Source: Terrabacter tumescens
Lineage (GTDB): Bacteria; Actinomycetota; Actinomycetes; Actinomycetales; Dermatophilaceae
NCBI RefSeq assembly: GCF_014646815.1
Contig: NZ_BMNZ01000001.1
Location: 1 to 64,000 of the forward strand
Direction of reading: 5' to 3'
Length of the DNA: 64,000 nucleotides
Positions within the stretch are counted from its first letter, which is position 1; each line of letters begins with the position of its first letter. Below, one piece after another: positions 25,371 to 34,842 of the stretch. A model generated the notes under the pieces. It was not told where the DNA came from. It ran no database searches and saw only the letters and a list, made by a program, of their open reading frames with translations. A program made the position numbers and the translations under genes.

Positions 25371-26372
25371 GTGCCGAACGTCCAGCGGCTCGAGCGAGGG
25401 CCGATGATGACGGGCGGCACGCCGCTGCGCTCGCTCGACGAGGAGGAGCTGCTCGCCCGCATCCTGCCCGTCTTCCCGCTGGGCGAGGACCTCGTCGTCG
25501 CTCCCGGTGACGACGCCGCCGTGCTGCGCACTCCCGGGCACGTCGTCGCCACGACGGACACGGTCGTCCTCGGGCGCGACTGGCTCGACGCGTGGTCGTC
25601 AGGCGCCGACATCGGGCACAAGGTCGTGGCCCAGAACCTCGCCGACGTGGCCGCGATGGGCGGTCGCCCCACGGGTGTCCTCGTCACCCTCGTCGCCGAC
25701 CCGGAGCTCTCCCTCGAGTGGGTGCTCGACCACGCGCACGGCCTCGCGGAGGCCTGCGCCGCCGCCGGTGTGGCGGTGCTCGGCGGCGACCTGTCGTCGG
25801 CGCCGGCCGGGGTCGTCATGGTCTCGGTCACGGCGCTCGGCCGCCTGGACGGCGAGCCGGTGCTCCGCTCGGGCGCGCGACCCGGCGACGTCCTCGCCGT
25901 GCGCGGGTCGCTCGGTCTCGCCGACGCGGGCCTGCGCCTGCTCCAGGCGGACGCGGTCGACCGGCTGCCGGAGGCGGTGGAGCACCAGCGCCGTCCGCAG
26001 CCTCCGCTCGAGGCAGGCCCGGAGGCTGCCGCCGCCGGCGCCACCGCGATGCTCGACATCAGCGACGGCCTGCTGCGCGACGGTGGCCGCATCGCGCGGG
26101 CCAGCGGCGTCGTGATCGATCTCGACCCGCGAGAGCTCGCGGGCGACGTCGACGCCCTCGCCGGAGCCGTCGGGGCCGAGGCGGCGCTGGACTGCGTGCT
26201 CGCCGGCGGCGAGGAGCACTCGCTGCTGGCGACGTTCCCCGCCGGGACGCTCCCGGGGAGCTGGCGACGCATCGGCTCGGTGCGTGCGCCGGCTGAGGGC
26301 GAGGCGCCGGGGATCGTCGTCGCCGGACGCGCGGTCACGCACACCGGGTGGGACCACTTCCGCACCACGTGA
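25371..26372 (+). CDS. thiL: Thiamine-monophosphate kinase
   Basis: A 333-residue enzyme phosphorylating thiamine phosphate to thiamine diphosphate. Recognisable blocks: VVAPGDDAAVL (residues 43-53), TTDTVVLGRDW, HKVVAQNLADVAAMGGRPTG, VLGGDLSSAPAGVVMVSVTA, LDISDGLLRDGGRIA and the C-terminal LAGGEEHSLLATF. GTG 25371 follows GAAAGGGTG; TACCTT at 25296-25301 is a possible -10. No TPP riboswitch is evident upstream. It converges on rpmB. Confidence 0.95.
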   Translation: MPNVQRLERGPMMTGGTPLRSLDEEELLARILPVFPLGEDLVVAPGDDAAVLRTPGHVVATTDTVVLGRDWLDAWSSGADIGHKVVAQNLADVAAMGGRPTGVLVTLVADPELSLEWVLDHAHGLAEACAAAGVAVLGGDLSSAPAGVVMVSVTALGRLDGEPVLRSGARPGDVLAVRGSLGLADAGLRLLQADAVDRLPEAVEHQRRPQPPLEAGPEAAAAGATAMLDISDGLLRDGGRIARASGVVIDLDPRELAGDVDALAGAVGAEAALDCVLAGGEEHSLLATFPAGTLPGSWRRIGSVRAPAEGEAPGIVVAGRAVTHTGWDHFRTT

Positions 26373-26560
26373 GCCCGGGTCCCCGGCCCCGGGATCGGAG
26401 GCGGGGCATCGGGCGTCAGGTCGGGCGCGAGATCGCGCAGCTGGCGCGTCGGGGCGACCTCACCTGCGCGATCACCTGCACGACCTCGCGGGACCATCAC
26501 GTATGCCGGGTGTCTGGCTGGTCGTCCGCGGCTCGGCGGGAGCTGGGACAGGGACACGAC

Positions 26561-26592
26561 GAAGGCCGGCCCCCGTACGGGGACCGGCCTTC
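26561..26592. terminator. Bidirectional hairpin between thiL and rpmB
   Basis: GAAGGCCGG paired with CCGGCCTTC, one C-A mismatch, then CCCC/GGGG closing a GTAC loop. It is 18 nt beyond the rpmB stop. The rest of 26373-26610 holds no gene that I can see. Confidence 0.7.
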
Positions 26593-26610
26593 AACGTTGG
26601 TGAGGGACGT

Positions 26611-26799
26611 TCAGCGAACGACCTTGCCCGCCTTGAGGCAGGAGGTGCAGACGTTGAGTCGCTTCGGCGTCACACCGTCCACCAGCGTCCGAACGCGCTG
26701 GATGTTGGGGTTCCAGCGGCGCTTGGTGCGGCGGTGCGAGTGCGAGATGTTGTGACCGAAGCTCGGTCCCTTGCCGCAGACGTCGCAGTTGGCAGCCAC
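26611..26799 (-). CDS. rpmB: 50S ribosomal protein L28
   Basis: A 62-residue ribosomal protein: [20 protein letters not shown], then [16 protein letters not shown] and [15 protein letters not shown]. The two CxxC pairs mark the zinc-containing (C+) form. GTG 26799 has AGGAG about seven bases upstream; an in-frame extension to 26865 lacks one. A promoter lies about 110 nt upstream, giving a leader of about 100 nt. Confidence 0.95.
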   Translation of the reverse strand: MAANCDVCGKGPSFGHNISHSHRRTKRRWNPNIQRVRTLVDGVTPKRLNVCTSCLKAGKVVR

Positions 26800-26909
26800 G
26801 GGTATCTCCTGAAAGTTCGATGTCGACGAAATGCTGTGCTCCACCACCGGATCGGGTCGACGCACACCAGGGCGCGCGTCACCCCGCAGTGCACGGGGGG
26901 AACCGGTAA

Positions 26910-26939
26910 ATCGTAGCCGACGAGTTGCTCGGACGACAA
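26910..26939 (-). promoter_or_regulatory. Candidate -35/-10 promoter of rpmB
   Basis: TTGTCG (26934-26939) and TACGAT (26910-26915) on the minus strand with an 18-nt spacer, the best sigma-70-type promoter I see in the gap. Confidence 0.5.
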
Positions 26940-26991
26940 AACGGCGACGGAGGCACCGGCCGCACGCCCGGGCGCTGCCCGTCGGGCCACC

Positions 26992-27768
26992 TCACGAGAA
27001 GGCCAGGGCGGCCTCGACGAGGGGAGCGGCATACGCCGGGCCGTGCGACGACGCGTGGGTGGCGAGCGGGTGCAGCTGGTGCAGGGGGATGAGGTCACGC
27101 CACCCGTCGGCCAGCCCGGCCGCCTCCGCGTAGGCGCCCTCGAGGCGCCCGAGGCCCGGGCAGCCGAAGAGCGCCAGCATCGCGAGGTCCGTCAGGCCGT
27201 GACCGCCGTGCGCGGCAGGGTCGATGAGGACGGCGCCGTCGGGGGTGAAGAGGACGTTGCCCGACCACAGGTCGCCGTGGATGCGGGCCGGCGGTCGGTC
27301 GTCGTCGAAGTCGCCGGCCGCCAGCCGGTCGCACACCCGGTCGACGACGCGGGCGCCCGCAGCGTCGAGGTGGCCGCGGTCGAGGGCGCGACGCACGAAC
27401 GGGCGCACCCGCTGCTCCGCGTAGAAGAGGCCCCAGGACCCGGTGGGGTCGTTGGTCTGCGGCTGCCGGCCGATCCACGCGTCTCCGGTCCACCCGGCCG
27501 CCGGCGAGCCGAAGGCCGGCGCGCCTGCACCGTGGGTGACCGCCAGTCCACGGCCCAGGGCCTCTGCGGCCTGGGTGGTCGGCCTGGAGGACTGCAGCCG
27601 CGTCAGGTCGATGTGGTCGGCCCCCACGTCGAGCACCTCGACGACGCGGGCGCCGCCGTGGTGCTGCGGCTCCGCGAGCCAGCGCAGGCCTGCCGCCTCG
27701 GCCTCGAAGAAGCCGGCGGGCGCGATGGACCACGTCTTGCGGTGGTGGGCGGTGGGCTCGCTCGACAC
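26992..27768 (-). CDS. Fructosamine kinase family protein
   Basis: A 258-residue kinase-fold protein. HRKTWSIAPAGFFEAEAAGLRWL opens the fold, NDPTGSWGLFYAEQRVRPF lies centrally, and the catalytic loop and metal site are IHGDLWSGNVLF and AVLIDPAAHGGHGLTDLAML. Family members phosphorylate ketosamines, allowing deglycation of proteins or metabolites. TACCGT ends 7 nt before GTG 27768, favouring it over GTG 27777. Confidence 0.88.
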   Translation of the reverse strand: MSSEPTAHHRKTWSIAPAGFFEAEAAGLRWLAEPQHHGGARVVEVLDVGADHIDLTRLQSSRPTTQAAEALGRGLAVTHGAGAPAFGSPAAGWTGDAWIGRQPQTNDPTGSWGLFYAEQRVRPFVRRALDRGHLDAAGARVVDRVCDRLAAGDFDDDRPPARIHGDLWSGNVLFTPDGAVLIDPAAHGGHGLTDLAMLALFGCPGLGRLEGAYAEAAGLADGWRDLIPLHQLHPLATHASSHGPAYAAPLVEAALAFS

Positions 27769-27775
27769 GGCGTCC

Positions 27776-27781
27776 ACGGTA
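27776..27781 (-). promoter_or_regulatory. -10 hexamer TACCGT before the fructosamine kinase gene
   Basis: TACCGT on the minus strand, then ggacgcc (7 nt), then GTG 27768. Confidence 0.5.
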
Positions 27782-27981
27782 GCCGCCACGGATCGCGGCC
27801 GGGGCGTCGTCCGAGACCGAGCAGCGTGTGGCACGGCGGACGCGACGGGAGCGGTGCATGCGACCGTCCGGACGAGGCGCTAGCCTGCCGGGAAAGCGAG
27901 CCCGGAGCCCGTCCGGAGGTCGGGTCCCGCACAGGTCCAGCCGGGTCCGACCCAGGCTCCGCACGACGAGCAGGAGGTCCG

Positions 27982-29733
27982 ATGCCCGGCGCCGCGCCGT
28001 CGCCCGACGGGCCCCTCACCCTGCTCGACCTCGTCGCCGTCCGCCGGTGGGCCGTGCTGACCCGCTCGCTCTTCGCCGCGCGGCGCGCCGAGATCGACGC
28101 CCTCAACGTCTTCCCGGTGCCCGACGGCGACACGGGGACCAACCTCTACCTCACCTTCGACGGCGCCGTCGAGCGCACGCTGGCCACTGCTGACGTGACG
28201 ACTCCCGACGCGCTGCTGTCGGTCTTCGCCAAGCACCTCCTCTGGACCGCGCGGGGCAACTCCGGGGTCATCCTCAGCCAGCTGGCCCGGGGCCTCGCCG
28301 AGGGCTGTGCGGGTGCCGAGCGCATCGACGGGCGCGTCCTCGCCGGCGGTTTGCGGCGTGCGGAGCTGCGCGCGCGCCAGGCCGTCACGGACCCCAAGGA
28401 GGGGACCATCCTCACCGTCGCGAGCGCGATGGCCGACGCGGCCGAGCGCGCAGCCGATGCAGGCGACGCTGCGGACGGCGCGGCGAATGGCGCCGCCCGG
28501 GGCGAAGAGCCCGTCGCGGTGCATGGCGTCGCACTGGCTGCCGTCGAAGCGTCGCGCGAGGCCCTGGCCCGCACGCCCGAGCAGCTCGAGGTCCTCGCCC
28601 GCGCGGGTGTCGTCGACGCCGGGGGAGCGGGGCTCGTCGTGCTCCTCGAGTGCCTCGAGCGGGTGTGCGCCGGGCAGCGGGCCCGGTCCGGCGAGGACGC
28701 CTCCGGCCGGCGCTCACGGCGACGACCCGACCCGGCCGGCGCAGCGCTCGAGGCCGGCCGCGCCGGGCCCGTCGACACCGAGGGCATCCCGGAGTTCGAG
28801 GTCATGTACCTCCTGGCGGACTCCGACGACACCGCGGTCGAGGCGCTGCGCGCGCGTCTCGTCGAGCTCGGCGACTCGGTGCTCGTCGTCGGGGGCGACG
28901 GCGAGTGGAACATCCACGCCCACGTCGACGACGCCGGCGCCGCGGTCGAGGCCGGCATCGAGGCCGGACGGCCGCACCGCGTCCGCATCACCCGGCTCAC
29001 CGACGCGCACGCCTTCGCCGACCGCTTCGAGCAGTCCGCGGGTGCGAGGCCGGCACCACGCTCGGGCGCTGCCATCGTCGCGTGCGCCGCGGGAGTCGGG
29101 CTCGAGGGCCTCTTCGAGGACGCGGGCGCCGTGGTGGTTCGCTCCGGCCCCGGCCGCAGGGCCTCGACGGGGGGCCTCATCGGTGCGATCCGCGAGCAGC
29201 ACGCCCGCGGGGCGTCGGGCGTCGTCGTGCTGCCCAACGACGGCGACACGCTGCTCGCCGCTGCGGCCGCCGTCCGCGCGGTCGCCGACGACGGCATCGA
29301 GGCCCACCTCGTCCACGTGCGCACGGCCGTCCAGGGCATCGCGGCCCTTGCCGTCTTCGAGCCCTCGGCCCCGGCCTCGGCCAACGTCCTGGCCATGCAG
29401 GCGGCCGCGTCGGCCACCCGCCACGGCGCCGTGACCGTCGCCAACCGGGCCGCCCTGACGAGCGGCGGGCCGTGCGAGGCGGGCGACGTCCTCGGGGTCG
29501 TCGACGGCGACGTCGTCATCGTCGGCTCCGACCAGCTCGCCGTGACGCGCGAGGTCGTGCGCCGCCTCCTCGCGAGCGGAGGCGAGCTCGTCACGGTCGT
29601 CGCCGGCGTCGACGCGCCCGACGGCCTGCTCGAGGCCGTCGCGCACGAGGCGCGCCGCGAGCAGCACGGCATCGAGGTGTCGCTCATCGACGGTGGGCAG
29701 GCCGTCTACCCCGTGCTGCTGGGGGTGGAGTGA
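27982..29733 (+). CDS. DAK2/DegV-like (YloV-type) protein
   Basis: A 583-residue protein. Residues ~15-220 are a DAK2 (dihydroxyacetone kinase L) domain: INALNVFPVPDGDTGTN-type motif (DALNVFPVPDGDTGTN, metal-binding Asp), RGNSGVILSQLARGLAE and GVVDAGGAGLVVLLE. The C-terminal half is DegV/FakB-like (AIVACAAGVGLEGLFEDAG; GVVVLPNDGDTLLAA). This architecture matches fatty-acid kinase FakA in Firmicutes, which works with separate FakB fatty-acid binders. ATG 27982 has CAGGAGG at 27971-27977; TAGCCT at 27881-27886 is a likely -10. recG begins 1 nt after its stop. The frame continues upstream over the kinase gene but has no support there. Confidence 0.88.
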   Translation: MPGAAPSPDGPLTLLDLVAVRRWAVLTRSLFAARRAEIDALNVFPVPDGDTGTNLYLTFDGAVERTLATADVTTPDALLSVFAKHLLWTARGNSGVILSQLARGLAEGCAGAERIDGRVLAGGLRRAELRARQAVTDPKEGTILTVASAMADAAERAADAGDAADGAANGAARGEEPVAVHGVALAAVEASREALARTPEQLEVLARAGVVDAGGAGLVVLLECLERVCAGQRARSGEDASGRRSRRRPDPAGAALEAGRAGPVDTEGIPEFEVMYLLADSDDTAVEALRARLVELGDSVLVVGGDGEWNIHAHVDDAGAAVEAGIEAGRPHRVRITRLTDAHAFADRFEQSAGARPAPRSGAAIVACAAGVGLEGLFEDAGAVVVRSGPGRRASTGGLIGAIREQHARGASGVVVLPNDGDTLLAAAAAVRAVADDGIEAHLVHVRTAVQGIAALAVFEPSAPASANVLAMQAAASATRHGAVTVANRAALTSGGPCEAGDVLGVVDGDVVIVGSDQLAVTREVVRRLLASGGELVTVVAGVDAPDGLLEAVAHEARREQHGIEVSLIDGGQAVYPVLLGVE

Positions 29734-29734
29734 C

Positions 29735-32014
29735 GTGCCGGTGCTGACCGAGGACTCGCCCCTGACCAAGCTCGTCAAGAAGAACGAGGCCGAGCAGCTG
29801 GCCCGCACCAAGGGCCTGCTCAGCGTGGCCGACCTCTTCGAGTTCGTGCCGCGCCGCTACGTCCGGCCCGGGCAGCTGACCGACCTGTCGTCGCTGCACG
29901 TCGGCGAGGACGTCCTCGTCGTGGCCGAGGTCAAGAAGGCCACGACCCGCCCCATGCGCAACCGCCGCGGCAAGATGCTGACCGTCGTCATCGGCGACGA
30001 CCTCGGCAACGAGCTCGACGTCACCTTCTTCAGCGCCTACGGCCACGAGGGCAAGCTCAAGCCCGGGGCGCGCGGCTTCTTCGTGGGGCAGATCGGCGCC
30101 TACGGCCGGCGCCTGCAGCTGACCCACCCCGAGTACGAGCTCTTCGACGACGAGGAGGCCGGTGAGGCGGCCGTGGAGTGGTACCGCACCCATCGCGTGC
30201 CCGTCTACTCCACGACGGGCAAGCTCAACTCGCTTCGGCTGCGCAAGCTCGTCCACACGGCCCTCGACACCGTCGACCGCATCCGCGAGCCCGTCCCCGA
30301 GGACGTACGCGTGGCGCGCGGTCTCGTCGATCGTGCGGTCGCGCTCGAGCTCGTCCACCGCCCCGCCGTCGACGACCAGCCGTCCCGGGGCCTCGACCGG
30401 CTCAAGTTCGACGAGGCGTTCGTCCTGCAGACGATCCTGGCCCAGCGCCGCAAGGCGGCCGAGTCCGAGCTCGCCACCCCGCGGCACCCACGACCGGGCG
30501 GACTGCTCGCCGCCTTCGACGCCCGCCTGCCCTTCGAGCTGACCGAGGGCCAGCGCGAGATCGGCGAGGTGCTGGCCGCGGAGCTGGCGTCCGAGCGCCC
30601 GATGCACCGGCTGCTCCAGGGCGAGGTCGGCTCGGGCAAGACCGTCGTGGCGCTGCGGGCCATGCTGGCCGCCATCGACGCGGGCGGGCAGGCCGCGTTG
30701 CTCGCCCCCACCGAGGTCCTCGCGGCCCAGCACCACCGCTCGATCACGACGATGCTCGGCGACCTGGCACAGGGCGGGATGCTCGGAGGGTCCGAGTTCG
30801 GCACCAACGTGGCATTGCTCACCGGCAGCCAGAACACCGCGGCGCGGCGCCGATCGCTGCTCGACGCCGCATCGGGGTCAGCGGGCATCGTCGTCGGCAC
30901 GCACGCCCTCATCCAGAAGCACGTCCAGTTCGCCGACCTCGCGCTCGTCGTCGTCGACGAGCAGCACCGCTTCGGCGTCGAGCAGCGAGATGCTCTGCGC
31001 GAGAAGGGGATCCGGCCGCCGCACGTGCTCGTCATGACGGCCACGCCCATCCCGCGCACGGTGGCCATGACCGTGTTCGGCGACATGGAGACCTCGACGC
31101 TGCGCGAGCTGCCCCGCGGGCGCTCACCCATCACGACCCACGTCGTCGACGCCGACCGCACCGGCTGGGTCGACCGCACCTGGCAGCGGGTGGCCGAGGA
31201 GGTCGCCAAGGGACACCAGGCATACGTCGTCTGTCCCCGCATCGGCGACGTCGACAACGAGTCCGGGGGCGCGGTCGGAGGGGCGAGCGGCACGCGCGAC
31301 TCCTCCGACGAGGACGCCGGCTGGGACGCGCACTGGGACGACGAGGAGGACGGCGCAGACGGTGCAGGCGGCGATGGGGACGGGGGTCCCGCGAAGGAGC
31401 TGACGGGCGTCTACGCGATGCTCAGCACGCTGCGCGCCACCCCGGCGCTCGAAGGCGTGCGCATCGACGTGCTGCACGGGCGTCTCGACGCCGACGCCAA
31501 GGACGCCACGATGCGCGCCTTCTCCGCGGGCGAGATCGACGTTCTCGTGGCGACCACCGTCATCGAGGTCGGCGTCGACGTGCCCAACGCCTCGGTCATG
31601 GTCGTCGTCGACGCCGACCGCTTCGGCATCTCCCAGCTGCACCAGCTGCGCGGCCGTGTCGGGCGTGGTGCGGTGCCCGGCCTCTGCCTGCTCATGACGC
31701 AGGGGGCGGGGGAGCGGGCCGCCGAGCGCCTCGACCAGGTCGCCTCGACGACCGACGGGTTCGAGCTCGCCCGCGCCGACCTGCTGCTGCGCCGCGAGGG
31801 TGACGTGCTCGGCGCGCGACAGAGCGGCCGCGGCAACTCCGTGCGCCACCTGCGGCTCGGCCGGGTCGAGGACGAGCAGATCATCGCCGACGCCCGCGAG
31901 GACGCGTTCGCGCTCGTCGACCGTGACCCCGGGCTGCGGGAGCACCCGGCGCTCGCGGCGGCCGTCGCGATGCGACTCGACGAGGAGCAGGCCGCATGGC
32001 TCGAGCGAGGATGA
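29735..32014 (+). CDS. recG: ATP-dependent DNA helicase RecG
   Basis: A 759-residue superfamily 2 helicase that remodels stalled forks and Holliday junctions. The N-terminal wedge/OB domain (to about 280) is followed by Walker A GEVGSGKT (near 299), DEQHRFG (near 408), MTATPIPRT, and the second RecA domain with TTVIEVGVDVPNASVMVV and GRVGRG. Residues about 507-555, inside the second motor domain, form an insert rich in Asp, Glu, Gly (DEDAGWDAHWDDEEDGADG) that is longer than in E. coli RecG. GTG 29735 lies 1 nt after the preceding stop, indicating an operon with the DAK2 gene and rsmD. Confidence 0.95.
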   Translation: MPVLTEDSPLTKLVKKNEAEQLARTKGLLSVADLFEFVPRRYVRPGQLTDLSSLHVGEDVLVVAEVKKATTRPMRNRRGKMLTVVIGDDLGNELDVTFFSAYGHEGKLKPGARGFFVGQIGAYGRRLQLTHPEYELFDDEEAGEAAVEWYRTHRVPVYSTTGKLNSLRLRKLVHTALDTVDRIREPVPEDVRVARGLVDRAVALELVHRPAVDDQPSRGLDRLKFDEAFVLQTILAQRRKAAESELATPRHPRPGGLLAAFDARLPFELTEGQREIGEVLAAELASERPMHRLLQGEVGSGKTVVALRAMLAAIDAGGQAALLAPTEVLAAQHHRSITTMLGDLAQGGMLGGSEFGTNVALLTGSQNTAARRRSLLDAASGSAGIVVGTHALIQKHVQFADLALVVVDEQHRFGVEQRDALREKGIRPPHVLVMTATPIPRTVAMTVFGDMETSTLRELPRGRSPITTHVVDADRTGWVDRTWQRVAEEVAKGHQAYVVCPRIGDVDNESGGAVGGASGTRDSSDEDAGWDAHWDDEEDGADGAGGDGDGGPAKELTGVYAMLSTLRATPALEGVRIDVLHGRLDADAKDATMRAFSAGEIDVLVATTVIEVGVDVPNASVMVVVDADRFGISQLHQLRGRVGRGAVPGLCLLMTQGAGERAAERLDQVASTTDGFELARADLLLRREGDVLGARQSGRGNSVRHLRLGRVEDEQIIADAREDAFALVDRDPGLREHPALAAAVAMRLDEEQAAWLERG

Positions 32015-32015
32015 C

Positions 32016-32597
32016 ATGACCCGCATCATCAGCGGCTCCGCCGGAGGCCGGCGGCTGCAGACCCCGCCCGGGTCGTCGACGCGACCCACGTCCGACCGCG
32101 TGCGCGAGGCGCTCTTCAGCCGCCTCGAGCACCGCGGCCTGCTCGAGGGCACCAACGTCCTCGACCTCTACGCCGGCTCCGGCGCGCTGGGCCTCGAGGC
32201 GGCGAGCCGCGGAGCCGCGCTCGTGCTGCTCGTCGAGTCCCACAAGGCTGCCGTCAAGGTCATCCGCGCCAACGTCGCCGTCGTCGGGCACCCGGGCGTC
32301 CGCGTCCTCTCCGACACCGTCGAGCGCGCCCTGGCCGCCGGGCCGCCCGCCGGCACCCGCATGGACCTCGTCCTGCTCGACCCGCCCTACGACGTGTCCG
32401 AGGACGCCCTCGCCGCCGTCCTCGCGGCCCTCGTCGAGCAGCAGTGGCTCGCTCCGGAGGCGTTCGTCGTCGTCGAGCGGTCGAGCCGGTCGCCCCAGCC
32501 CACGTGGCCCGAGGGCCTCGAGCTGTCGGGGGAGAAGCGCTACGGCGAGACGGCGATGTGGTTCGCGGAGCCACCGCCGCACGAGGTCGTGGCGTGA
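32016..32597 (+). CDS. rsmD: 16S rRNA (guanine966-N2)-methyltransferase RsmD
   Basis: A 193-residue SAM-dependent methyltransferase. It begins MTRIISGSAGGRRLQTPPG, has the SAM loop DLYAGSGALGLEAASRG (near 45-61) and the catalytic DPPY (near 116). RsmD modifies G966 of 16S rRNA during 30S assembly. The start codon is 1 nt after the recG stop. coaD follows, as in many actinobacteria, but with its own -10 box. Confidence 0.93.
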   Translation: MTRIISGSAGGRRLQTPPGSSTRPTSDRVREALFSRLEHRGLLEGTNVLDLYAGSGALGLEAASRGAALVLLVESHKAAVKVIRANVAVVGHPGVRVLSDTVERALAAGPPAGTRMDLVLLDPPYDVSEDALAAVLAALVEQQWLAPEAFVVVERSSRSPQPTWPEGLELSGEKRYGETAMWFAEPPPHEVVA

Positions 32598-32632
32598 CGT
32601 CGCGGCGTCCGCCTGCGGCGGGCACCGGACGG

Positions 32633-32638
32633 TAGGTT
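32633..32638 (+). promoter_or_regulatory. -10 hexamer TAGGTT before coaD
   Basis: TAGGTT, then gggcgc (6 nt), then GTG 32645. Confidence 0.5.
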
Positions 32639-32644
32639 GGGCGC

Positions 32645-33133
32645 GTGACGAGCGAAGCGCGCCGCTGTGTGTGTCCCGGCTCCTACGACCCGATCACCAA
32701 CGGTCACGTCGACGTGGTGACCCGGGCGAGCAGGCTGTTCGACGAGGTCGTCGTCGCGATCCTGCACAACCCGGGCAAGCAGGGCACCTTCGCCGTCGAC
32801 GAGCGCACCGCCCTCATCGAGCAGGCGCTCGGCCACCTGCCGAACGTGCGCATCGGGGCTTGGGCCGGCACGCTCGTCGTCGACGTCTGCCGGGAGGTCG
32901 GGGCGGCGACGATGGTCAAGGGGCTGCGCGGCGGCACCGACTTCGCCTACGAGCTGCCCATGGCCCACATGAACCACCACCTCACGGGCGTCGAGACCCT
33001 GTTCCTCGCCGCCGACCCCGCGCTGTCGCACGTGTCGAGCTCGCTCATCAAGGAGGTCGTGCGCTACGGCGGCGACGTCCGCGGCCTCGTTCCCGACCCC
33101 GTCCTCGCGGCCCTCACCGACCGTCTGACCTGA
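32645..33133 (+). CDS. coaD: Phosphopantetheine adenylyltransferase
   Basis: A 162-residue nucleotidyltransferase catalysing the fourth step of coenzyme A synthesis. CPGSYDPITNGHVDVVTRA (residues 9-27) contains the TxGH adenylyl-binding motif; KGLRGGTDFAYELPMAHMN and the C-terminal HVSSSLIKEVVRYGGDVRGL are conserved. GTG is the start given the -10 box. Confidence 0.96.
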   Translation: MTSEARRCVCPGSYDPITNGHVDVVTRASRLFDEVVVAILHNPGKQGTFAVDERTALIEQALGHLPNVRIGAWAGTLVVDVCREVGAATMVKGLRGGTDFAYELPMAHMNHHLTGVETLFLAADPALSHVSSSLIKEVVRYGGDVRGLVPDPVLAALTDRLT

Positions 33134-33222
33134 TTTGGGCGCACGGCGCCGCTCTAGTAGCCTTGGAGGTCGGTCCACGTCCGTCTTGGCGCGGACCGAA
33201 TCCTCTACTGTGCGCAGGAGCC

Positions 33223-33798
33223 ATGGACCGTCCTGATCCCCGTTCTTCGCTGGTGCTCGACACCAGGGAGCTCGTTCGGCGACCGGGAACGATGCTGGAG
33301 CTCTCGCGCACGGTGACGTTGCCCGACGACCTCGGAACCGACGTCATCTCGATCACGGCCGGCGACCCGGTCGAGGTCGAGGTGCGGCTCGAGTCCGTGG
33401 TCGAAGGTGTCCTCGTGACGGGTTCGGTCAGTGGCACGGCGACCGGCGCCTGCGTGCGGTGCCTGGATCCTCTCGAGCTCGATGTCGAGGGGACCTTCCA
33501 GGAGCTGTACGCGTACGCCGATCGGGCGGCGCACCACCACGCGGTGGGAGCCGACTCGGACGAGGACGAGGTGCACGAGCTGGTCGGTGATCTCATCGAC
33601 CTCGAGCCCGTGCTCCGGGACGCTGTCGTGCCGACGCTGCCGTTCCAACCGGTGTGCCGGCCTGACTGCCCGGGGTTGTGTTCCGAGTGTGGGATGCACC
33701 TCGCGGAGGACCCCGACCATCATCATGAAGTGATCGACCCGAGGTGGTCGTCCCTCAGTGGACTGCTGAGCGACGACCCGCAAGAGAAGAGGAACTGA
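33223..33798 (+). CDS. DUF177/YceD-family protein
   Basis: A 191-residue protein of the YceD family, linked in bacteria and plastids to 23S rRNA accumulation and nearly always upstream of rpmF, as here. It has [20 protein letters not shown] in the centre and a C-terminal cysteine cluster ([14 protein letters not shown]) that could bind zinc. ATG 33223 has AGGAG upstream; TACTGT at 33206-33211 is a possible -10. rpmF begins 1 nt after its stop. Confidence 0.88.
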   Translation: MDRPDPRSSLVLDTRELVRRPGTMLELSRTVTLPDDLGTDVISITAGDPVEVEVRLESVVEGVLVTGSVSGTATGACVRCLDPLELDVEGTFQELYAYADRAAHHHAVGADSDEDEVHELVGDLIDLEPVLRDAVVPTLPFQPVCRPDCPGLCSECGMHLAEDPDHHHEVIDPRWSSLSGLLSDDPQEKRN

Positions 33799-33799
33799 C

Positions 33800-33994
33800 G
33801 TGGCTGTCCCGAAGCGGAAGATGTCGCGCTCCAACACCCGTTCGCGTCGCGCGAACTGGAAGGCAACGCCGACGACGCTGACCACGTGCCCCCAGTGCGG
33901 TGCGGCGACCCAGCCGCACATCGCGTGCCCCTCGTGTGGCACGTACAAGGGCCGTCACTACGCCGTGGCCGAGCGCACCGAGCACCAGGCCTGA
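33800..33994 (+). CDS. rpmF: 50S ribosomal protein L32
   Basis: A 64-residue ribosomal protein starting [20 protein letters not shown], with a zinc ribbon formed by CPQC and CPSC. It is the zinc (C+) form. GTG 33800 is preceded by AAGAGGAAC, the end of the yceD frame, which serves as ribosome-binding site. Confidence 0.96.
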   Translation: MAVPKRKMSRSNTRSRRANWKATPTTLTTCPQCGAATQPHIACPSCGTYKGRHYAVAERTEHQA

Positions 33995-34001
33995 TCACCC
34001 A

Positions 34002-34826
34002 GTGAGCAGCCCCGTGAGCGACCTTGGCGCTGGGGGTGTTCCGGCGGTGCCGCAGCGGCCCGTCGATGCTCTGATCGCCCACCTCCGTGAGGTGGTCGGC
34101 CAGGACATCGACGAGCCGCTGCTCCTGCGTTCCCTGACGCATCGCTCGTACGCCTACGAGAACGGTGGGCTCCCCAACAACGAGCGCCTCGAGTTCCTCG
34201 GGGACTCCGTGCTGGGTCTCGTCGTCACCGACTCGCTCTACCGCGAGCACCCCGACCTCGCCGAGGGGCAGCTGGCCAAGCTGCGCGCGGCCGTCGTCAA
34301 CATGCGCGCGCTGGCCGACGTCGCCCGCACCTTCGACCTCGGGCAGTACGTCATGCTCGGCAAGGGCGAGGAGGCGACCGGCGGTCGCGACAAGGCCTCG
34401 ATCCTGGCCGACACCCTCGAGGCCCTCATCGGCACCGTGTTCCTGTCGACCGACATCGACCTCGCGGCCCGCTTCGTGCACCACCACTTCGACCCCCTCA
34501 TCGAGGAGGCCGCGACGCTGGGTGCCGGGCTCGACTGGAAGACGAGCCTGCAGGAGATGGCGGCCGGTTCGGCGCTCGGCTCGCCCGAGTACCGCGTCGG
34601 TGAGCAGGGACCCGACCACGAGAAGGAGTTCCACGCCCGCGTCGTCGTCGGCGAGGAGGTCCTCGGCGAGGGTCACGGCCGCTCCAAGAAAGAGGCTGAG
34701 CAGAAGGCCGCCAAGGAGGCCTGGCACACCCTCGACGCCCGCCGCACGCCGGTGCGGACCGTGAAGCCCGTCGAGCCGGTGGACCCGATCGACCCGGTCG
34801 GTCCGACGGGCTCGTCCCCGGCGTGA
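34002..34826 (+). CDS. rnc: Ribonuclease III
   Basis: A 274-residue double-strand-specific endoribonuclease. The catalytic signature is [20 protein letters not shown], with a second acidic motif [11 protein letters not shown]; the C-terminal dsRNA-binding domain spans [10 protein letters not shown] to [14 protein letters not shown] short Pro/Asp-rich tail ([14 protein letters not shown]) follows. GTG 34002 is 7 nt after rpmF; GTG 34014 in the same frame is an alternative. Part of yceD-rpmF-rnc-mutM. Confidence 0.95.
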   Translation: MSSPVSDLGAGGVPAVPQRPVDALIAHLREVVGQDIDEPLLLRSLTHRSYAYENGGLPNNERLEFLGDSVLGLVVTDSLYREHPDLAEGQLAKLRAAVVNMRALADVARTFDLGQYVMLGKGEEATGGRDKASILADTLEALIGTVFLSTDIDLAARFVHHHFDPLIEEAATLGAGLDWKTSLQEMAAGSALGSPEYRVGEQGPDHEKEFHARVVVGEEVLGEGHGRSKKEAEQKAAKEAWHTLDARRTPVRTVKPVEPVDPIDPVGPTGSSPA

Positions 34827-34842
34827 GTCGGGCCTGAGGCGC

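Noticed and set aside
27043-27981. Upstream extension of the DAK2 frame
   Set aside because: It runs antisense to the fructosamine kinase gene, which has clear motifs, and a good ribosome-binding site precedes ATG 27982.
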